Of a stretch of 46,579 nucleotides of DNA, positions 1 to 9,059 are shown piece after piece. The stretch's first letter is position 1. Each line of letters opens with the position of its first letter. The position numbers and the translations under genes were made by a program. Under the pieces are notes generated by a model, which saw only the letters and a program-made list of their open reading frames with translations, was not told the origin of the DNA and ran no database searches. The DNA comes from Streptococcus mitis (GTDB lineage Bacteria; Bacillota; Bacilli; Lactobacillales; Streptococcaceae): assembly GCF_001579045.1 (NCBI RefSeq), contig NZ_KQ970263.1, positions 121,853 to 168,431 of the forward strand, given 5' to 3'.

Positions 1-185
1 ATGTCTATATTAAAAATTTCTCTGAAATGTTAATTTTTTCTGCTGAAATGCCTAGAATAGAAAATCTGCTTTCAGTTAAGAATTGCTTTAAATTCTCTAA
101 TTGATTTGTTCACATTCTATTTTAATCTACTAGAATTTCAGTCACTAAGTCTATTCTATTCATCTATAGATATTTATATAAACTT
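1..185. other. left-edge non-coding stretch
   Basis: AT-rich sequence between the window edge and the pflA terminator. I see no ORF with a ribosome-binding site, no repeat and no convincing promoter. The open frame from 106 on the plus strand runs antisense into pflA and is a shadow. Confidence 0.5.
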
Positions 186-218
186 AAAAGCCCGATGTTT
201 CCATCAGGCTTCTTTTTT
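186..218 (-). terminator. pflA terminator, possibly bidirectional
   Basis: The 10-bp inverted repeat AAGCCCGATG / CATCAGGCTT (one mismatch) closes a four-base loop that reads GAAA on the minus strand, just past the pflA stop. The longer T run is on the plus-strand side (CTTTTTTAT), so it may also stop transcription entering from the left. Confidence 0.75.
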
Positions 219-1011
219 ATCCATGTACACGTTTCATATAGTCTTGATAACTTTCGGTATCCATGAGTTTTTTAGCGTTCTTGACGCGATCTGCTGTTGG
301 TGGTTTAACCCCTTCGAGGGAATAAGGAATTCCCAATTCACGCCATTTGAACTCACCCATAGTGTGATAAGGCAGAATTTCAAACTTATCAACATTTTTA
401 AGGGTCTTGACGAATTTACCAAGTTCAATCAAGTCATCGTCTCTATCTGTCAATCCTGGAACTAGCACGTGACGAATCCAGACAGGTTTTCCAATATCTG
501 ATAAATACTGGGCACAAGCCAAGATATTTTTATTGGTTTGGCTAGTGACAATCTTGTGCTGTTCTTCGTTGATTTCCTTGATATCCAAGAGGACCAAGTC
601 AGTGACAGCCATGAGTTTGTCAAACTTCTCAAGGTAACGTGGTTTATTACGGAAAGGAAGGGCACAGGTATCCAAGGTACAGTGGATTCCTTGTTCCTTA
701 GCCTTAGTGAAGAGGGCAATCAGGAAATCAATCTGCAAGAGGGCTTCTCCTCCACTGACTGTAATACCGCCCTTATTTCCCCAGAAACCGCGGTAGCGCA
801 AGGCCTCTGTCAAGACATCATCTACCGTCCGTTCACGTGACTTATTGGACTCCATAGCCCAAGTGTCCGGGTTGTGGCAATACTGGCAACGCATGTGACA
901 GCCCTGCAAAAAGACAATAAAGCGAATACCAGGCCCATCTACTGACCCAAAGCTTTCTGTCGAATGCACCATTCCTGTCACTTGTCCATAATCAATTGTT
1001 TCTTCAGACAT
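217..1011 (-). CDS. pflA: pyruvate formate-lyase activating enzyme
   Basis: Radical SAM enzyme of 264 residues. It makes the glycyl radical on pyruvate formate-lyase, using S-adenosylmethionine and a 4Fe-4S cluster, for mixed-acid fermentation without oxygen. The CxxxCxxC cluster motif is visible as CHMRCQYC (Cys38, Cys42, Cys45), preceded by the usual GPGIRF stretch, and a glycine-rich TVSGGEAL segment follows. The length is normal for the family. The start has a clear AAGGAAGG ribosome-binding site. Its substrate pflB lies 37 kb away at 37665-39980, which is usual in streptococci where pflA and pflB are often unlinked. Confidence 0.96.
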   Translation of the reverse strand: MSEETIDYGQVTGMVHSTESFGSVDGPGIRFIVFLQGCHMRCQYCHNPDTWAMESNKSRERTVDDVLTEALRYRGFWGNKGGITVSGGEALLQIDFLIALFTKAKEQGIHCTLDTCALPFRNKPRYLEKFDKLMAVTDLVLLDIKEINEEQHKIVTSQTNKNILACAQYLSDIGKPVWIRHVLVPGLTDRDDDLIELGKFVKTLKNVDKFEILPYHTMGEFKWRELGIPYSLEGVKPPTADRVKNAKKLMDTESYQDYMKRVHG

Positions 1012-1136
1012 ATCGTTACCTTCCTTGAAAACGTTTTATAGTTTTATTATATCATGACTTGAAAGAAAAACAAGATTTTTGCCTATTTTTTAGAAAGCAA
1101 TCTGTTTTTCAATTTCATTTTCAATTACTTATCATT

Positions 1137-2387
1137 TTATTCTTCAAAATCAAAACCATACAAGGTTGCAAAATAGTCCTCAGGGCGCTCTGCACGGCGA
1201 ATTTGACGGGCTTTTCCTTCTTCAGTATAGAGGATTTCCGCAGAACGAAGTTTGGCATTGTACTGGTAGCCCATTGAAAAACCGTGGGCACCTGTATCAT
1301 GAATTACCAGCAAATCACCGATTTCTGTATGAGGCAGTTCGCGATTCACTGCAAATTTATCATTGTTTTCACAGAGTGAACCAACCACATCCACTACCTC
1401 AGCTGGTCCATCTGGATGGGTCACGTTAGTAACATGGTGGTAGGCTCCGTACATAGCTGGACGCATGAGATTGACTGCTGAAGCATCCACACCTAGATAG
1501 GTACGGTAGGTTTTCTTCTTATGGGTAACTTTTGTGACCAAAGCTCCATGAGGGGCTAACATAAAACGACCCAATTCTGTGAAAATCTTGACCTGACCAA
1601 GACCTGCTGGCGTAAGAACCTCTTCATACACCTTACGAACTCCCTCACCAATCAAGGCAATATCATTTGGCTCCTGGTCTGGACGATAATTAACACCAAT
1701 ACCGCCAGAAAGATTGATAAAGTCTAGCGAAATGCCCAACTTTTCCTTGATTTCAACAGCCAATTCAAAGAGCTGACGCGCCAATTCTGGATAATAGAGA
1801 TGGGTGACGGTATTGGATGCTAGAAAGGAGTGAATTCCAAAGGTCTTAGCGCCTTTTTCCTTCAAGATAGCAAAGGCTTCAAAGAGCTGGTCCTTGGTCA
1901 TGCCAAACTTGGCTTCTCCAGGATTGTCCATAATGTCGGTCCCCAGTTCAAAAACACCACCAGGATTGTAACGACAAGAAATGATTTCTGGAATGCCTGC
2001 TGCACGCTCCAGATGTTCAATATCTTCAAAGGCATCCAAGTTAATGGTCGCACCCAATTCACGCGCATAGGCGTATTCCTTGTCTGGCGTGTTGTTTGAA
2101 GAGAACATAATCTCAGAACCTGGAAAATCCAATTTATGGCTCATTAAAAGCTCTACATAACTAGAGCAGTCCACACCGCAACCTTCCTCTTGGAGAATTT
2201 TTAAAATAGCTGGTGTTGGAGTAGCCTTAACTGCAAAATATTCCTTAAAGCCCTTGTTCCACGAAAAGGCTTGGTTGACGGCTCTTGCCTTCTCACGAAT
2301 CCCCTTCTCATCATACAAGTGAAAGGGAGTTGGGAACTCGGCAACAATCGCTTCTAAGTCTTCTTTATTGATAAATGGTGTTTTCAT
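1137..2387 (-). CDS. lysA: diaminopimelate decarboxylase
   Basis: PLP-dependent decarboxylase of 416 residues converting meso-diaminopimelate to lysine, the last step of lysine synthesis. The fold-type III barrel carries the PLP lysine in YFAVKATPTPA (Lys54), the phosphate-binding glycine loop NLSGGIGVNY, and the second active-site segment GSLCENNDKF with its cysteine. Closely related carboxynorspermidine decarboxylases share these motifs, but lysA is the usual occupant of this position next to purR in mitis-group streptococci. AGAAGGAAACTT precedes the ATG. A weak hairpin separates it from purR upstream, so it may be read partly through from purR. Confidence 0.88.
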   Translation of the reverse strand: MKTPFINKEDLEAIVAEFPTPFHLYDEKGIREKARAVNQAFSWNKGFKEYFAVKATPTPAILKILQEEGCGVDCSSYVELLMSHKLDFPGSEIMFSSNNTPDKEYAYARELGATINLDAFEDIEHLERAAGIPEIISCRYNPGGVFELGTDIMDNPGEAKFGMTKDQLFEAFAILKEKGAKTFGIHSFLASNTVTHLYYPELARQLFELAVEIKEKLGISLDFINLSGGIGVNYRPDQEPNDIALIGEGVRKVYEEVLTPAGLGQVKIFTELGRFMLAPHGALVTKVTHKKKTYRTYLGVDASAVNLMRPAMYGAYHHVTNVTHPDGPAEVVDVVGSLCENNDKFAVNRELPHTEIGDLLVIHDTGAHGFSMGYQYNAKLRSAEILYTEEGKARQIRRAERPEDYFATLYGFDFEE

Positions 2388-2414
2388 AAGTTTCCTTCTA
2401 TTCTATTTGCAAAG

Positions 2415-2442
2415 AAAGGCTGGGACAATCGTTCCAACCTTT
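2415..2442 (-). terminator. weak terminator between purR and lysA
   Basis: AAAGGCTGGGA / TTCCAACCTTT forms an imperfect hairpin with G-U pairs around ATCG on the minus strand after purR. The following T tract is short (CTTTG), so termination may be partial. Confidence 0.5.
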
Positions 2443-2453
2443 AGTTCTATCTC

Positions 2454-3281
2454 CTATTTATCTTCGTCAAAGATATTGCCAACCTCAACATCGATGGTTT
2501 GATTCTTGACATCAATATTGGTTACCTTCAAGAGTGACTTGTAGTCAAACTGCTTTTCGCGTTCTTCTTGGGCATTGTCCGCAAAGACGGCTACACCTGC
2601 TAATTCTGAATCGAACTCACGCAAGAGGCTGATCATCCCATTGACAGTTCCACCACCTTTCAAGAAGTCGTCCACAATCAAGACACGGCTTCCTGCCTTG
2701 AGACTGCGTTTTGAAAGAAACATTTTCTCAATACGGTCACCACTTGAACCGGATACATAGTTGACGCTGACAGTTGAACCTTCGGTAATTTTCAGGTCAC
2801 GGCGCACAATAACAAAAGGAACATTGAGGACATTAGCAACTGCATTTGCAAGTGGAACACCCTTAGTCGCTACTGTCATAACCGCATCAATTTTTTGGTC
2901 CATAAAGCTCTTCGCAATAATGCGACCAATATTTTTCAAGATGGCTGGTGTGCTAAGCAAATCAGACAGGTAGATGTAACCACCTGGCAAGATACGGTCA
3001 CTTTCTGACAACTTGGCACGCAAGTCCTCAACCATTTCCTTGGCATCATGGCTTGAGATTGATGGTGTGAAAATGACACCTCCACCAGCCCCAGTCACAG
3101 TCTGAATATGACCGATTTCGATTTCCTCAAAGGCGCGTTTGATAATGACGATATCTTCTGAGATGGATGATTTAGCAGATTCATACTTTTCAGCAAAAGT
3201 ATTGAGACTAGTTAGCTTATAAGGATTATTAATCAAATAGTTGGAAATGACAACCATCCGATCACTTCTTCTTAATTTCAT
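2454..3281 (-). CDS. purR: purine operon repressor/regulator
   Basis: PurR of low-GC Gram-positives, 275 residues from the chosen start: an N-terminal winged helix (about 1-75) and a C-terminal phosphoribosyltransferase-like domain that senses PRPP. The PRPP loop is visible as VLIVDDFLKGGGT. In lactic acid bacteria PurR works on PurBox sites in purine genes. A more upstream ATG adds six residues but has no ribosome-binding site, whereas GGGA lies about 8 bases before the ATG at 3281. A near-perfect PurBox overlaps its own promoter, which suggests autoregulation. Confidence 0.95.
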   Translation of the reverse strand: MKLRRSDRMVVISNYLINNPYKLTSLNTFAEKYESAKSSISEDIVIIKRAFEEIEIGHIQTVTGAGGGVIFTPSISSHDAKEMVEDLRAKLSESDRILPGGYIYLSDLLSTPAILKNIGRIIAKSFMDQKIDAVMTVATKGVPLANAVANVLNVPFVIVRRDLKITEGSTVSVNYVSGSSGDRIEKMFLSKRSLKAGSRVLIVDDFLKGGGTVNGMISLLREFDSELAGVAVFADNAQEEREKQFDYKSLLKVTNIDVKNQTIDVEVGNIFDEDK

Positions 3282-3319
3282 TTCTATTTCCCACTTCATT
3301 TAATTTTGATATTTTATCT

Positions 3320-3352
3320 ATTATACCATATTCACATAAAAAAACGAACATT
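3320..3352 (-). promoter_or_regulatory. purR promoter with overlapping PurBox
   Basis: On the minus strand the -10 is a perfect TATAAT (3320-3325), 17 bp from a poor -35 TTCGTT (3343-3348). AAAAACGAACATT at 3340-3352 on the plus strand matches the PurBox consensus AWWWCCGAACWWT at 12 of 13 positions and covers the -35. Confidence 0.6.
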
Positions 3353-3386
3353 CTTATCCTAAAAAATGCTCATTTTTCTTAAATTA

Positions 3387-4328
3387 TTAATCTAAATCTG
3401 GTTTATAGAAGGAACGATTGTCCATAGCGAAGATTTTATTGGTCATCTCTCCTTTATCTACCAAAGCAAGAGCTGTTGACATCATCATCATGCTTGCATC
3501 CAGATTGTCAATCATATGGATAATCTCTGCTTCCATAATGCGTGGACGGACTGGGCTTCCATACTCAAGTAAGCCGTGGTGACTGAGGATAACGTGGCGA
3601 AGCAGAACGACTTCTTCCTTGGTATCATCAATGCCGAGTTCCATAACTGTCTTGGTAATTTCGCTATCAATGAGAGCGATATGTCCAAGAAGATTACCTC
3701 GCACTGTATACTCCGTCTGGTCTGGTCCCGTCAACTCGATGACTTTGGCCAAGTCGTGCAACATAATCCCTGCATAGAGCAGACTCTTATTGAGCTGAGG
3801 ATAGATTTCGCTAATAGCATCTGCCAAACGCACCATGGTCGCCGTATGATAAGCCAAACCCGTTTCAAAGGCATGGTGATTAGTCTTGGCAGCTGGATAG
3901 GAGTAAAATTCCTTATCATACTTGGTGTAGAGCTTTCGGACAATCCGTTGCCAAACAGGATTTTCAATTTTAAAAATCATTTGCGACATGTAGTCACGGA
4001 TTTCCTTGACATCAACTGGCGACTTGACCTTGAAATCAGCTGGGTCATTGGGTTCACCAGGCTGAGGCAGGCGAAGGGTAATTTGATTGACTTGAGGAGT
4101 GTTATTATAAACTTCTCGGCGTCCTTTCATGTGGACAACCTTACCTGCGGTAAAGGCCTCAACGTTATGTGGTTGGGCATCCCAGAGTTTCCCTTCAATC
4201 TCGCCACTATCATCTTGGAAGGTAAAGGCTAGGTAGTTTTTCCCAGCTCGAGTTTGCCTCAGGTCAGCTGACTTGATTAGGTAAAAGCCTTCAAATAGCT
4301 CATCTTTTTTCATGTGACTAATCTTCAT
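3387..4328 (-). CDS. yhaM: 3'-5' exoribonuclease YhaM family (Cbf1)
   Basis: Protein of 313 residues with an N-terminal OB-fold nucleic-acid-binding domain (about 15-95) and a C-terminal HD metal-dependent domain. HD signatures are NHHAFETGLAYHTATM and GIMLHDLAKV. The family trims RNA 3' ends; in streptococci it is called Cbf1 or YhaM and acts in mRNA turnover. A longer frame begins 21 codons earlier inside rmuC, but GAGGAAGAAT immediately before the ATG at 4328 fixes this start. It overlaps the rmuC stop by 11 bases, so the two are probably translationally coupled. The gap before purR is about 105 bases and holds the purR promoter. Confidence 0.93.
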   Translation of the reverse strand: MKISHMKKDELFEGFYLIKSADLRQTRAGKNYLAFTFQDDSGEIEGKLWDAQPHNVEAFTAGKVVHMKGRREVYNNTPQVNQITLRLPQPGEPNDPADFKVKSPVDVKEIRDYMSQMIFKIENPVWQRIVRKLYTKYDKEFYSYPAAKTNHHAFETGLAYHTATMVRLADAISEIYPQLNKSLLYAGIMLHDLAKVIELTGPDQTEYTVRGNLLGHIALIDSEITKTVMELGIDDTKEEVVLLRHVILSHHGLLEYGSPVRPRIMEAEIIHMIDNLDASMMMMSTALALVDKGEMTNKIFAMDNRSFYKPDLD

Positions 4329-5574
4329 ATTCTTCCTCATTTTCTTGGAAATGGAGTAGATCAAGCGCAGGCTCACCTTCTGATAACTCAATGTGACGGA
4401 GCGTCCGCTCGATGGCTGTGGTACGACGGTTTAATAATTCATCAATATTGCCAGAGGCATGTTGGAGGTGTTTTTGTGCCTTAACCAGAATGCCACCAAA
4501 CTTGCCAAACTCGGTCTTGACACTGGCAAGAGTCTTGCTGATATGGTCGGCACTCTTTTGGATATTGAGAGTTTTGAAGCCAACTGATAGGGAGTTAAGA
4601 AGAGCTGATAGGGTACTTGGCCCTGCGACAATAATCTGCTCCTCCCGTCTCAAATCATCAAAGAAGACCGGATTGCGTACAATTTCTGAGTAGAGACCTT
4701 CTGTCGGAACAAACAAAACTCCAAAATTGGTCGTCCGAGGCGGTGCTATGTACTTGCTCTTGATATCCTTGGCAAAGCGCTTGACGCTTGCTAAGAGCGA
4801 CTTACGACAGCGTTCAATCTCATCCTTGTCACCTGCTTCATAGGCTTCTTCTAAGCGGTAATAATCTGCCAGTGGAAACTTGGAGTCAATCGGTAGGTAG
4901 ACGTATTCCTGGTCTCCTTGTCCGGGCAACTTGATGGCATACTCCACTCGCTCACTAGAGTTTTCAACTGTTGCATATTCTCGTTCATACTGGGCAGGAG
5001 TCATGATGTCTTCGATGATTTGCCCCAATTGCAATTCCCCCAGAATTCCTCGTGTCTTGGTGCCAGAGAGAACCTTGTTGAGGGCTCCGACATCACGGGC
5101 AACTGTCTGCATTTCTCCAAGACCACGATTGACAGACTCCAGTTGTTTGGAAACTGTCTCAAAGGAAGCCTGCAAGCGTGTCTGCAAGGTCTTTTCTAGT
5201 TTTTCTTCGACCGTTTGGCGCATTTGTTCCAAACGTTGCTCATTTGATTCCTGCAAGGCTTGGAGACGTTGGTCAGTCTTATCCCTAGTTTGGAGGAGAT
5301 TCTCAGTCATTTCTTGACGAACTTGAGTTAAGCCTTGGTGCAACTCGATTCGAACTTCTTGCAAACGGTCGCTGACAGCTACTTCCAAGTCTTTTTGATC
5401 TAACTGGCTGGCTTGTCTGGCTTGTTCAAAGCGGTAATCCAACTGGTCTGACAAGTGATCTGCCTGATCCTCCAAGCTCTTGCTGAGATGTTTTTCCTGC
5501 TTATCCTGCCTTTGCCAAATTAGAAAGAGACCAGCTAGGTTGGCAAGCAATAATAGAACTAATAAACTTTCCAT
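4318..5574 (-). CDS. rmuC: DNA recombination protein RmuC
   Basis: RmuC-family protein of 418 residues. It has one N-terminal membrane anchor (about 2-20, LLVLLLLANLAGLFLIW), a long heptad-rich coiled coil (about 25-150, rich in Gln, Glu and Arg), then the conserved RmuC nuclease-like domain (SGTKTRGILGELQLGQIIED, LPIDSKFPLADYYRL). The family limits inversions at short inverted repeats; the biochemical activity is poorly known. AGGAGG directly before the ATG at 5574 decides the start over a site 14 codons upstream. It begins one base after the thiN stop. Confidence 0.93.
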   Translation of the reverse strand: MESLLVLLLLANLAGLFLIWQRQDKQEKHLSKSLEDQADHLSDQLDYRFEQARQASQLDQKDLEVAVSDRLQEVRIELHQGLTQVRQEMTENLLQTRDKTDQRLQALQESNEQRLEQMRQTVEEKLEKTLQTRLQASFETVSKQLESVNRGLGEMQTVARDVGALNKVLSGTKTRGILGELQLGQIIEDIMTPAQYEREYATVENSSERVEYAIKLPGQGDQEYVYLPIDSKFPLADYYRLEEAYEAGDKDEIERCRKSLLASVKRFAKDIKSKYIAPPRTTNFGVLFVPTEGLYSEIVRNPVFFDDLRREEQIIVAGPSTLSALLNSLSVGFKTLNIQKSADHISKTLASVKTEFGKFGGILVKAQKHLQHASGNIDELLNRRTTAIERTLRHIELSEGEPALDLLHFQENEEEYED

Positions 5575-5575
5575 C

Positions 5576-6238
5576 CTACCTCCTGTCCTTGCTATGCAGC
5601 ACGACCACATAGCCATCTGGGCAAGTCACCGAAACTTCCCTATCTATATATTCGTTAGAAGCGTACACTTTTTTAAAGAAAAAATTTTCCTCTGTCAACT
5701 CATACTTGGCTCCGAGAATGGTAAGTTGGCTATCCCGAACTGGCATAAAGGCTAGATAGTCGTAGTCTGAACGAGGTTGAAGCTGACTGGTCCCTTCTGG
5801 ACAATAGGCAATCAAATTTTGTCCATCTTCAATCTCTATCTGGCGCATATAGGGCGCCAACTTGGGATTGCTAGGCAGAAAGACATTGGCCAGCATATGG
5901 TCAATACGGCCTCCCAAGGCACCGAAAATAGTAACCTGAGCCTGAGGATTGTTCTCAAAAATAGTCAAGAGAGCCAATTCCAGATCTGTATCATCCTTTT
6001 CTGGTCGGGCTTGGACAAAATGTTGGGCACGTTTTTGAATCAACTGACATTCTTCTGCAGTGACAGAATCAAAATCTCCAACTGCTAGAGCAAGAGGAAG
6101 GTTTTCTTCCAAGACCCAGAGCGAGCCTCGATCTACACCGACAAAGCAATCAAAATTTGTCCGATAGTGACCGCGGTCTCCGCCTGCAAAAACGGCAACC
6201 CTAGTCCAGTTGTTTTCTGAGAGTTTGTACTCGCTCAT
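5576..6238 (-). CDS. thiN: thiamine pyrophosphokinase
   Basis: Enzyme of 220 residues that transfers pyrophosphate from ATP to thiamine, making the cofactor TPP. Family motifs are present in order: FVGVDRGSLW, AVGDFDSV, EKDDTDLELAL and GALGGRIDHMLAN. The ATG at 6238 lies behind AAGGGAG and is preferred to an upstream in-frame start seven codons earlier. It overlaps the end of rpe by 38 bases, typical of this tightly packed cluster. Confidence 0.95.
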   Translation of the reverse strand: MSEYKLSENNWTRVAVFAGGDRGHYRTNFDCFVGVDRGSLWVLEENLPLALAVGDFDSVTAEECQLIQKRAQHFVQARPEKDDTDLELALLTIFENNPQAQVTIFGALGGRIDHMLANVFLPSNPKLAPYMRQIEIEDGQNLIAYCPEGTSQLQPRSDYDYLAFMPVRDSQLTILGAKYELTEENFFFKKVYASNEYIDREVSVTCPDGYVVVLHSKDRR

Positions 6239-6857
6239 TGACATCTCCCTTAAAGACATAGGAACCTGCTACAAAAACGGTCGCACCAGCTTCTTTGGCT
6301 TGAGCAATAGTTTGGTCATCAATCCCACCATCCACTTCAATCTCAAATTTCAAACCTTTTTCCTCACGAAGTACAACCAACTCACGGACCTTATCCATGG
6401 TCTCTGGTAGAAAGGCTTGTCCACCAAAGCCTGGGTTAACTGTCATGACTAAAACTTGGTCAACTAGATGAAGGACGTGCTTGATAGCTTCAACAGGCGT
6501 ACCAGGATTGATGACAACTGATGGCTTGACACCGAGTGAACGAATTTTTTGGAGGGCGCCATGAATATGAGGTGTCGCTTCCACATGGATACTGATGATA
6601 TCTGCTCCCGCACGCGCAAAATCTTCTAAATGATGCTCAGGGTTTGACACCATCAAGTGGCAATCGAAAACCATCTTACTATGAGGACGAAGACTCTCGA
6701 CCACACCCGCACCAAAACTGATTTGCGGGACAAAATGGCCATCCATGATATCGATATGGGCATATTCTGCCCCAGTTGCTTCTAGACGTTTGATTTCACG
6801 TTCAAAGTTGGCATAATCTGCTGCCAGAATTGACGGAGCAATCTTGTATTGAGACAT
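6201..6857 (-). CDS. rpe: ribulose-phosphate 3-epimerase
   Basis: TIM-barrel epimerase of 218 residues interconverting ribulose 5-phosphate and xylulose 5-phosphate in the pentose phosphate pathway. All signatures are present: HIDIMDGHFVP, DCHLMVSNP, VMTVNPGFGGQ and EVDGGI. A long upstream extension of the open frame overlaps rsgA and is not used, because AAGGAGAAACCT precedes the ATG at 6857. It sits directly behind rsgA and overlaps thiN. Confidence 0.97.
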   Translation of the reverse strand: MSQYKIAPSILAADYANFEREIKRLEATGAEYAHIDIMDGHFVPQISFGAGVVESLRPHSKMVFDCHLMVSNPEHHLEDFARAGADIISIHVEATPHIHGALQKIRSLGVKPSVVINPGTPVEAIKHVLHLVDQVLVMTVNPGFGGQAFLPETMDKVRELVVLREEKGLKFEIEVDGGIDDQTIAQAKEAGATVFVAGSYVFKGDVNERVQTLRKQLD

Positions 6858-6867
6858 AGGTTTCTCC

Positions 6868-7746
6868 TTATTTTGGAATTTTTTTGCTGACTTTTTTATA
6901 GGTTTCTCTGCGATTTTCAATCTCACTGAGGAATTGCAGGTAGTTGTCAAAACGGAAGGTGACAATAATTCCTTCTTCTACAGCTGGCTTGACAGCACAG
7001 GATGGCTCATGGGTATGTGTACAAGTACGGAACTTACAATCTCGGCTAACACTAGCAATATCTGGAAATGCCTGATTGAGGTCTTCAGCTGTTGATACTT
7101 CATAATCCAGTGATGAAAAACCTGGTGTGTCTGCGATTTTACCCCCATTGAGGTTGTAAAAACTAACAGCTCGAGTGGTATGGCGCCCACGACCCAGACT
7201 GTCTGAGATTTCTCCTGTTTCAAGATTGAGGTCAGGCGCGATTTTGTTGAGAAGAGTTGATTTCCCAACACCCGTCTGCCCCATAAAGACCGTAACCTTG
7301 CCTGTTAACAAAGGCAAAAGTTCTTCTTTACTGGTCACAAAATCGTAACCAATAGCACCATAGGTTTGTTGGTAAAAATCCAATTCTGACCTATCTTCCA
7401 GCAAATCCATTTTGGAAATATAGACGATGGGATGAATACCCTTATGCTCTAAAAGAACCAAGAAACGATCCAGTAAATTACTGTTAAAATCAGGTTCCTT
7501 GACAGACATGATCACCACAGCTTGGTCAATATTGACAATAGGCGGACGGACCAGACTGTTTTTCCGTTCATGAATTTTGAGGATATAACCTTCTGAATTT
7601 TCCTCGGCAGAAAAGTCGACCAAATCCCCAACGTAAGGGGTATGGCCTTTTTTACGGAAATTCCCACGCGCGCGTGTTTGATAGACCTGACCCTCACTCT
7701 CTACATAGTAGAACCCCGCCAAGGCTTTAATGATTTGTCCCTGCAT
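6868..7746 (-). CDS. rsgA: ribosome small-subunit-dependent GTPase A
   Basis: Circularly permuted GTPase of 292 residues that checks late 30S assembly. It has an N-terminal OB domain (about 1-65), the permuted G motifs (G4-like SKMD, then the P-loop [10 protein letters not shown], then DTPGF) and a C-terminal zinc knuckle [14 protein letters not shown]. Length and order are standard. It starts one base after the rsmA stop. Functional linkage with rsmA makes sense, since both act on the 30S subunit. Confidence 0.97.
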   Translation of the reverse strand: MQGQIIKALAGFYYVESEGQVYQTRARGNFRKKGHTPYVGDLVDFSAEENSEGYILKIHERKNSLVRPPIVNIDQAVVIMSVKEPDFNSNLLDRFLVLLEHKGIHPIVYISKMDLLEDRSELDFYQQTYGAIGYDFVTSKEELLPLLTGKVTVFMGQTGVGKSTLLNKIAPDLNLETGEISDSLGRGRHTTRAVSFYNLNGGKIADTPGFSSLDYEVSTAEDLNQAFPDIASVSRDCKFRTCTHTHEPSCAVKPAVEEGIIVTFRFDNYLQFLSEIENRRETYKKVSKKIPK

Positions 7747-7747
7747 C

Positions 7748-8620
7748 TTAGAGTCCTTGCCCTTTAAGTGCGTCTGCTAGGCTAGCAAATTCTGCCAAGC
7801 TGAGAGCTTCCCCACGTACACTTGGTGACAAGCCTGCTTGGTCCAAAGCCTTGGTCAGCTTGTCTTTGACCTCTTCAGTCTTGCCAAAGTAACCTGTCAA
7901 ATTGTTCCACAAGGTTTTACGGCGATGGGTGAAACTTGCCTTGGAAACCTTAAAGAAGAGGTTCTCATCTTCTACTACTACGGCTGGTTCTGGACGACGC
8001 ACCATTTTCAAAATAGCAGAGTCCACGTTTGGCGCTGGCACAAAGACCGTACGAGGCACGATAAAGGCAACCTTGGCAGTCATGTAATACTGCACAGCGA
8101 TTGACAAACTGCCATAAGCCTTGGTATTCGGCTGGGCTGAAATGCGGTCAGCTACCTCTTTTTGCATCATAACAACAAACTCACTAAAAGGAATCCCACT
8201 CTCGATTAAGTGCATGAGAATAGGCGTTGTGATGTAGTAAGGCAAATTAGCCACTACCTTGATTGGCAGGTCAGGATTTTTGAAATTCTGGATATGTTGC
8301 GCCAAATCGACTTTGAGAATGTCCTCGTTGACTACGGTCACATTATCAAAATCACGCAAGGTATCTGCCAAAATCGGTACCAAACGATGGTCGATCTCAA
8401 AGGCCATAACTTCTGCTGCACGCTCAGCCAGAAACTCCGTCAAGGCACCAATCCCTGGCCCGATTTCAATGACATTGACCTGGTCATCAATTTCAGCCGT
8501 ATCCACAATTTTTTGAAGGATATTGGTATCCGTCAAGAAATTTTGCCCAAAGGACTTTTTAAAAGTAAAACCGTGACGCTCCAGCACTGCCTTAGTCACG
8601 CTATAATCTGCAATTCTCAT
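7748..8620 (-). CDS. rsmA: 16S rRNA dimethyladenosine transferase
   Basis: KsgA/RsmA of 290 residues; it dimethylates two adjacent adenosines near the 3' end of 16S rRNA using SAM. The SAM motif I is [15 protein letters not shown] and the catalytic motif is NLPYYITTP. It is normally the third gene after tatD and rnmV; here those two are about 5.6 kb upstream, separated by the accessory island. A minus-strand TACAAT-type -10 near 8650 suggests its own promoter. Confidence 0.97.
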   Translation of the reverse strand: MRIADYSVTKAVLERHGFTFKKSFGQNFLTDTNILQKIVDTAEIDDQVNVIEIGPGIGALTEFLAERAAEVMAFEIDHRLVPILADTLRDFDNVTVVNEDILKVDLAQHIQNFKNPDLPIKVVANLPYYITTPILMHLIESGIPFSEFVVMMQKEVADRISAQPNTKAYGSLSIAVQYYMTAKVAFIVPRTVFVPAPNVDSAILKMVRRPEPAVVVEDENLFFKVSKASFTHRRKTLWNNLTGYFGKTEEVKDKLTKALDQAGLSPSVRGEALSLAEFASLADALKGQGL

Positions 8621-8693
8621 CTATTCTCTTTTCTATTATCTGTTACTACTATTGTAACACATTCCCCTTGTATTTTGGGGGTGAAAATCATAC

Positions 8694-8727
8694 CAAAAAA
8701 CTATCTTTCCTCATGAAGAAAGATAGT
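8694..8727 (-). terminator. terminator closing the accessory ABC operon
   Basis: Perfect 10-bp stem ACTATCTTTC / GAAAGATAGT with a short loop and a run of T on the minus strand. It separates the accessory island from rsmA. Confidence 0.85.
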
Positions 8728-8750
8728 CTTGAAAATCTTTAAAGGTGGAC

Positions 8751-9059
8751 TTAGCGCTTCTCGCGAAACATACGTTCAAAAAAATCAGCTTCTTGATAAC
8801 TTCTATTTTCAGGTAGGGTCAAATCTACATCCTCCTCCACATCGTCCACTGTCAGTTCAACCGTTTGAGGTAAATTTTTCAAACGATAATGCTTTTGCCT
8901 TTGACCTTCAATGCTAGCAAAATCAAGCAAATATCCATTTACTCGGATTTGAACCAAAAGAAGATGATTGGTCATATTTTCCATGATGAGAATATCTTCT
9001 AAACCACCTCTGGCACTAGGATAATCAGATACCCTGCGAATACGGATTTTTTCACACAT
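8751..9059 (-). CDS. small acidic accessory protein of the ABC operon
   Basis: A 102-residue soluble protein of unknown function, with no signal peptide and no membrane segment. It begins with basic residues (MCEKIRIRR) and has an acidic stretch TVDDVEEDVDLTLPENR. The ATG at 9059 overlaps the ATPase stop (ATGTGTGA) and has GGGAG seven bases upstream, so it is translationally coupled to the ATPase. I do not recognise a domain. Its place at the end of a lactococcin-972-type ABC operon suggests an accessory or immunity role, but that is inference only. Confidence 0.75.
   Translation of the reverse strand: MCEKIRIRRVSDYPSARGGLEDILIMENMTNHLLLVQIRVNGYLLDFASIEGQRQKHYRLKNLPQTVELTVDDVEEDVDLTLPENRSYQEADFFERMFREKR

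Noticed and set aside
3576-4232. 218-residue plus-strand ORF across yhaM
   Set aside because: Antisense shadow of an HD-domain exoribonuclease gene with clear motifs and ribosome-binding site.
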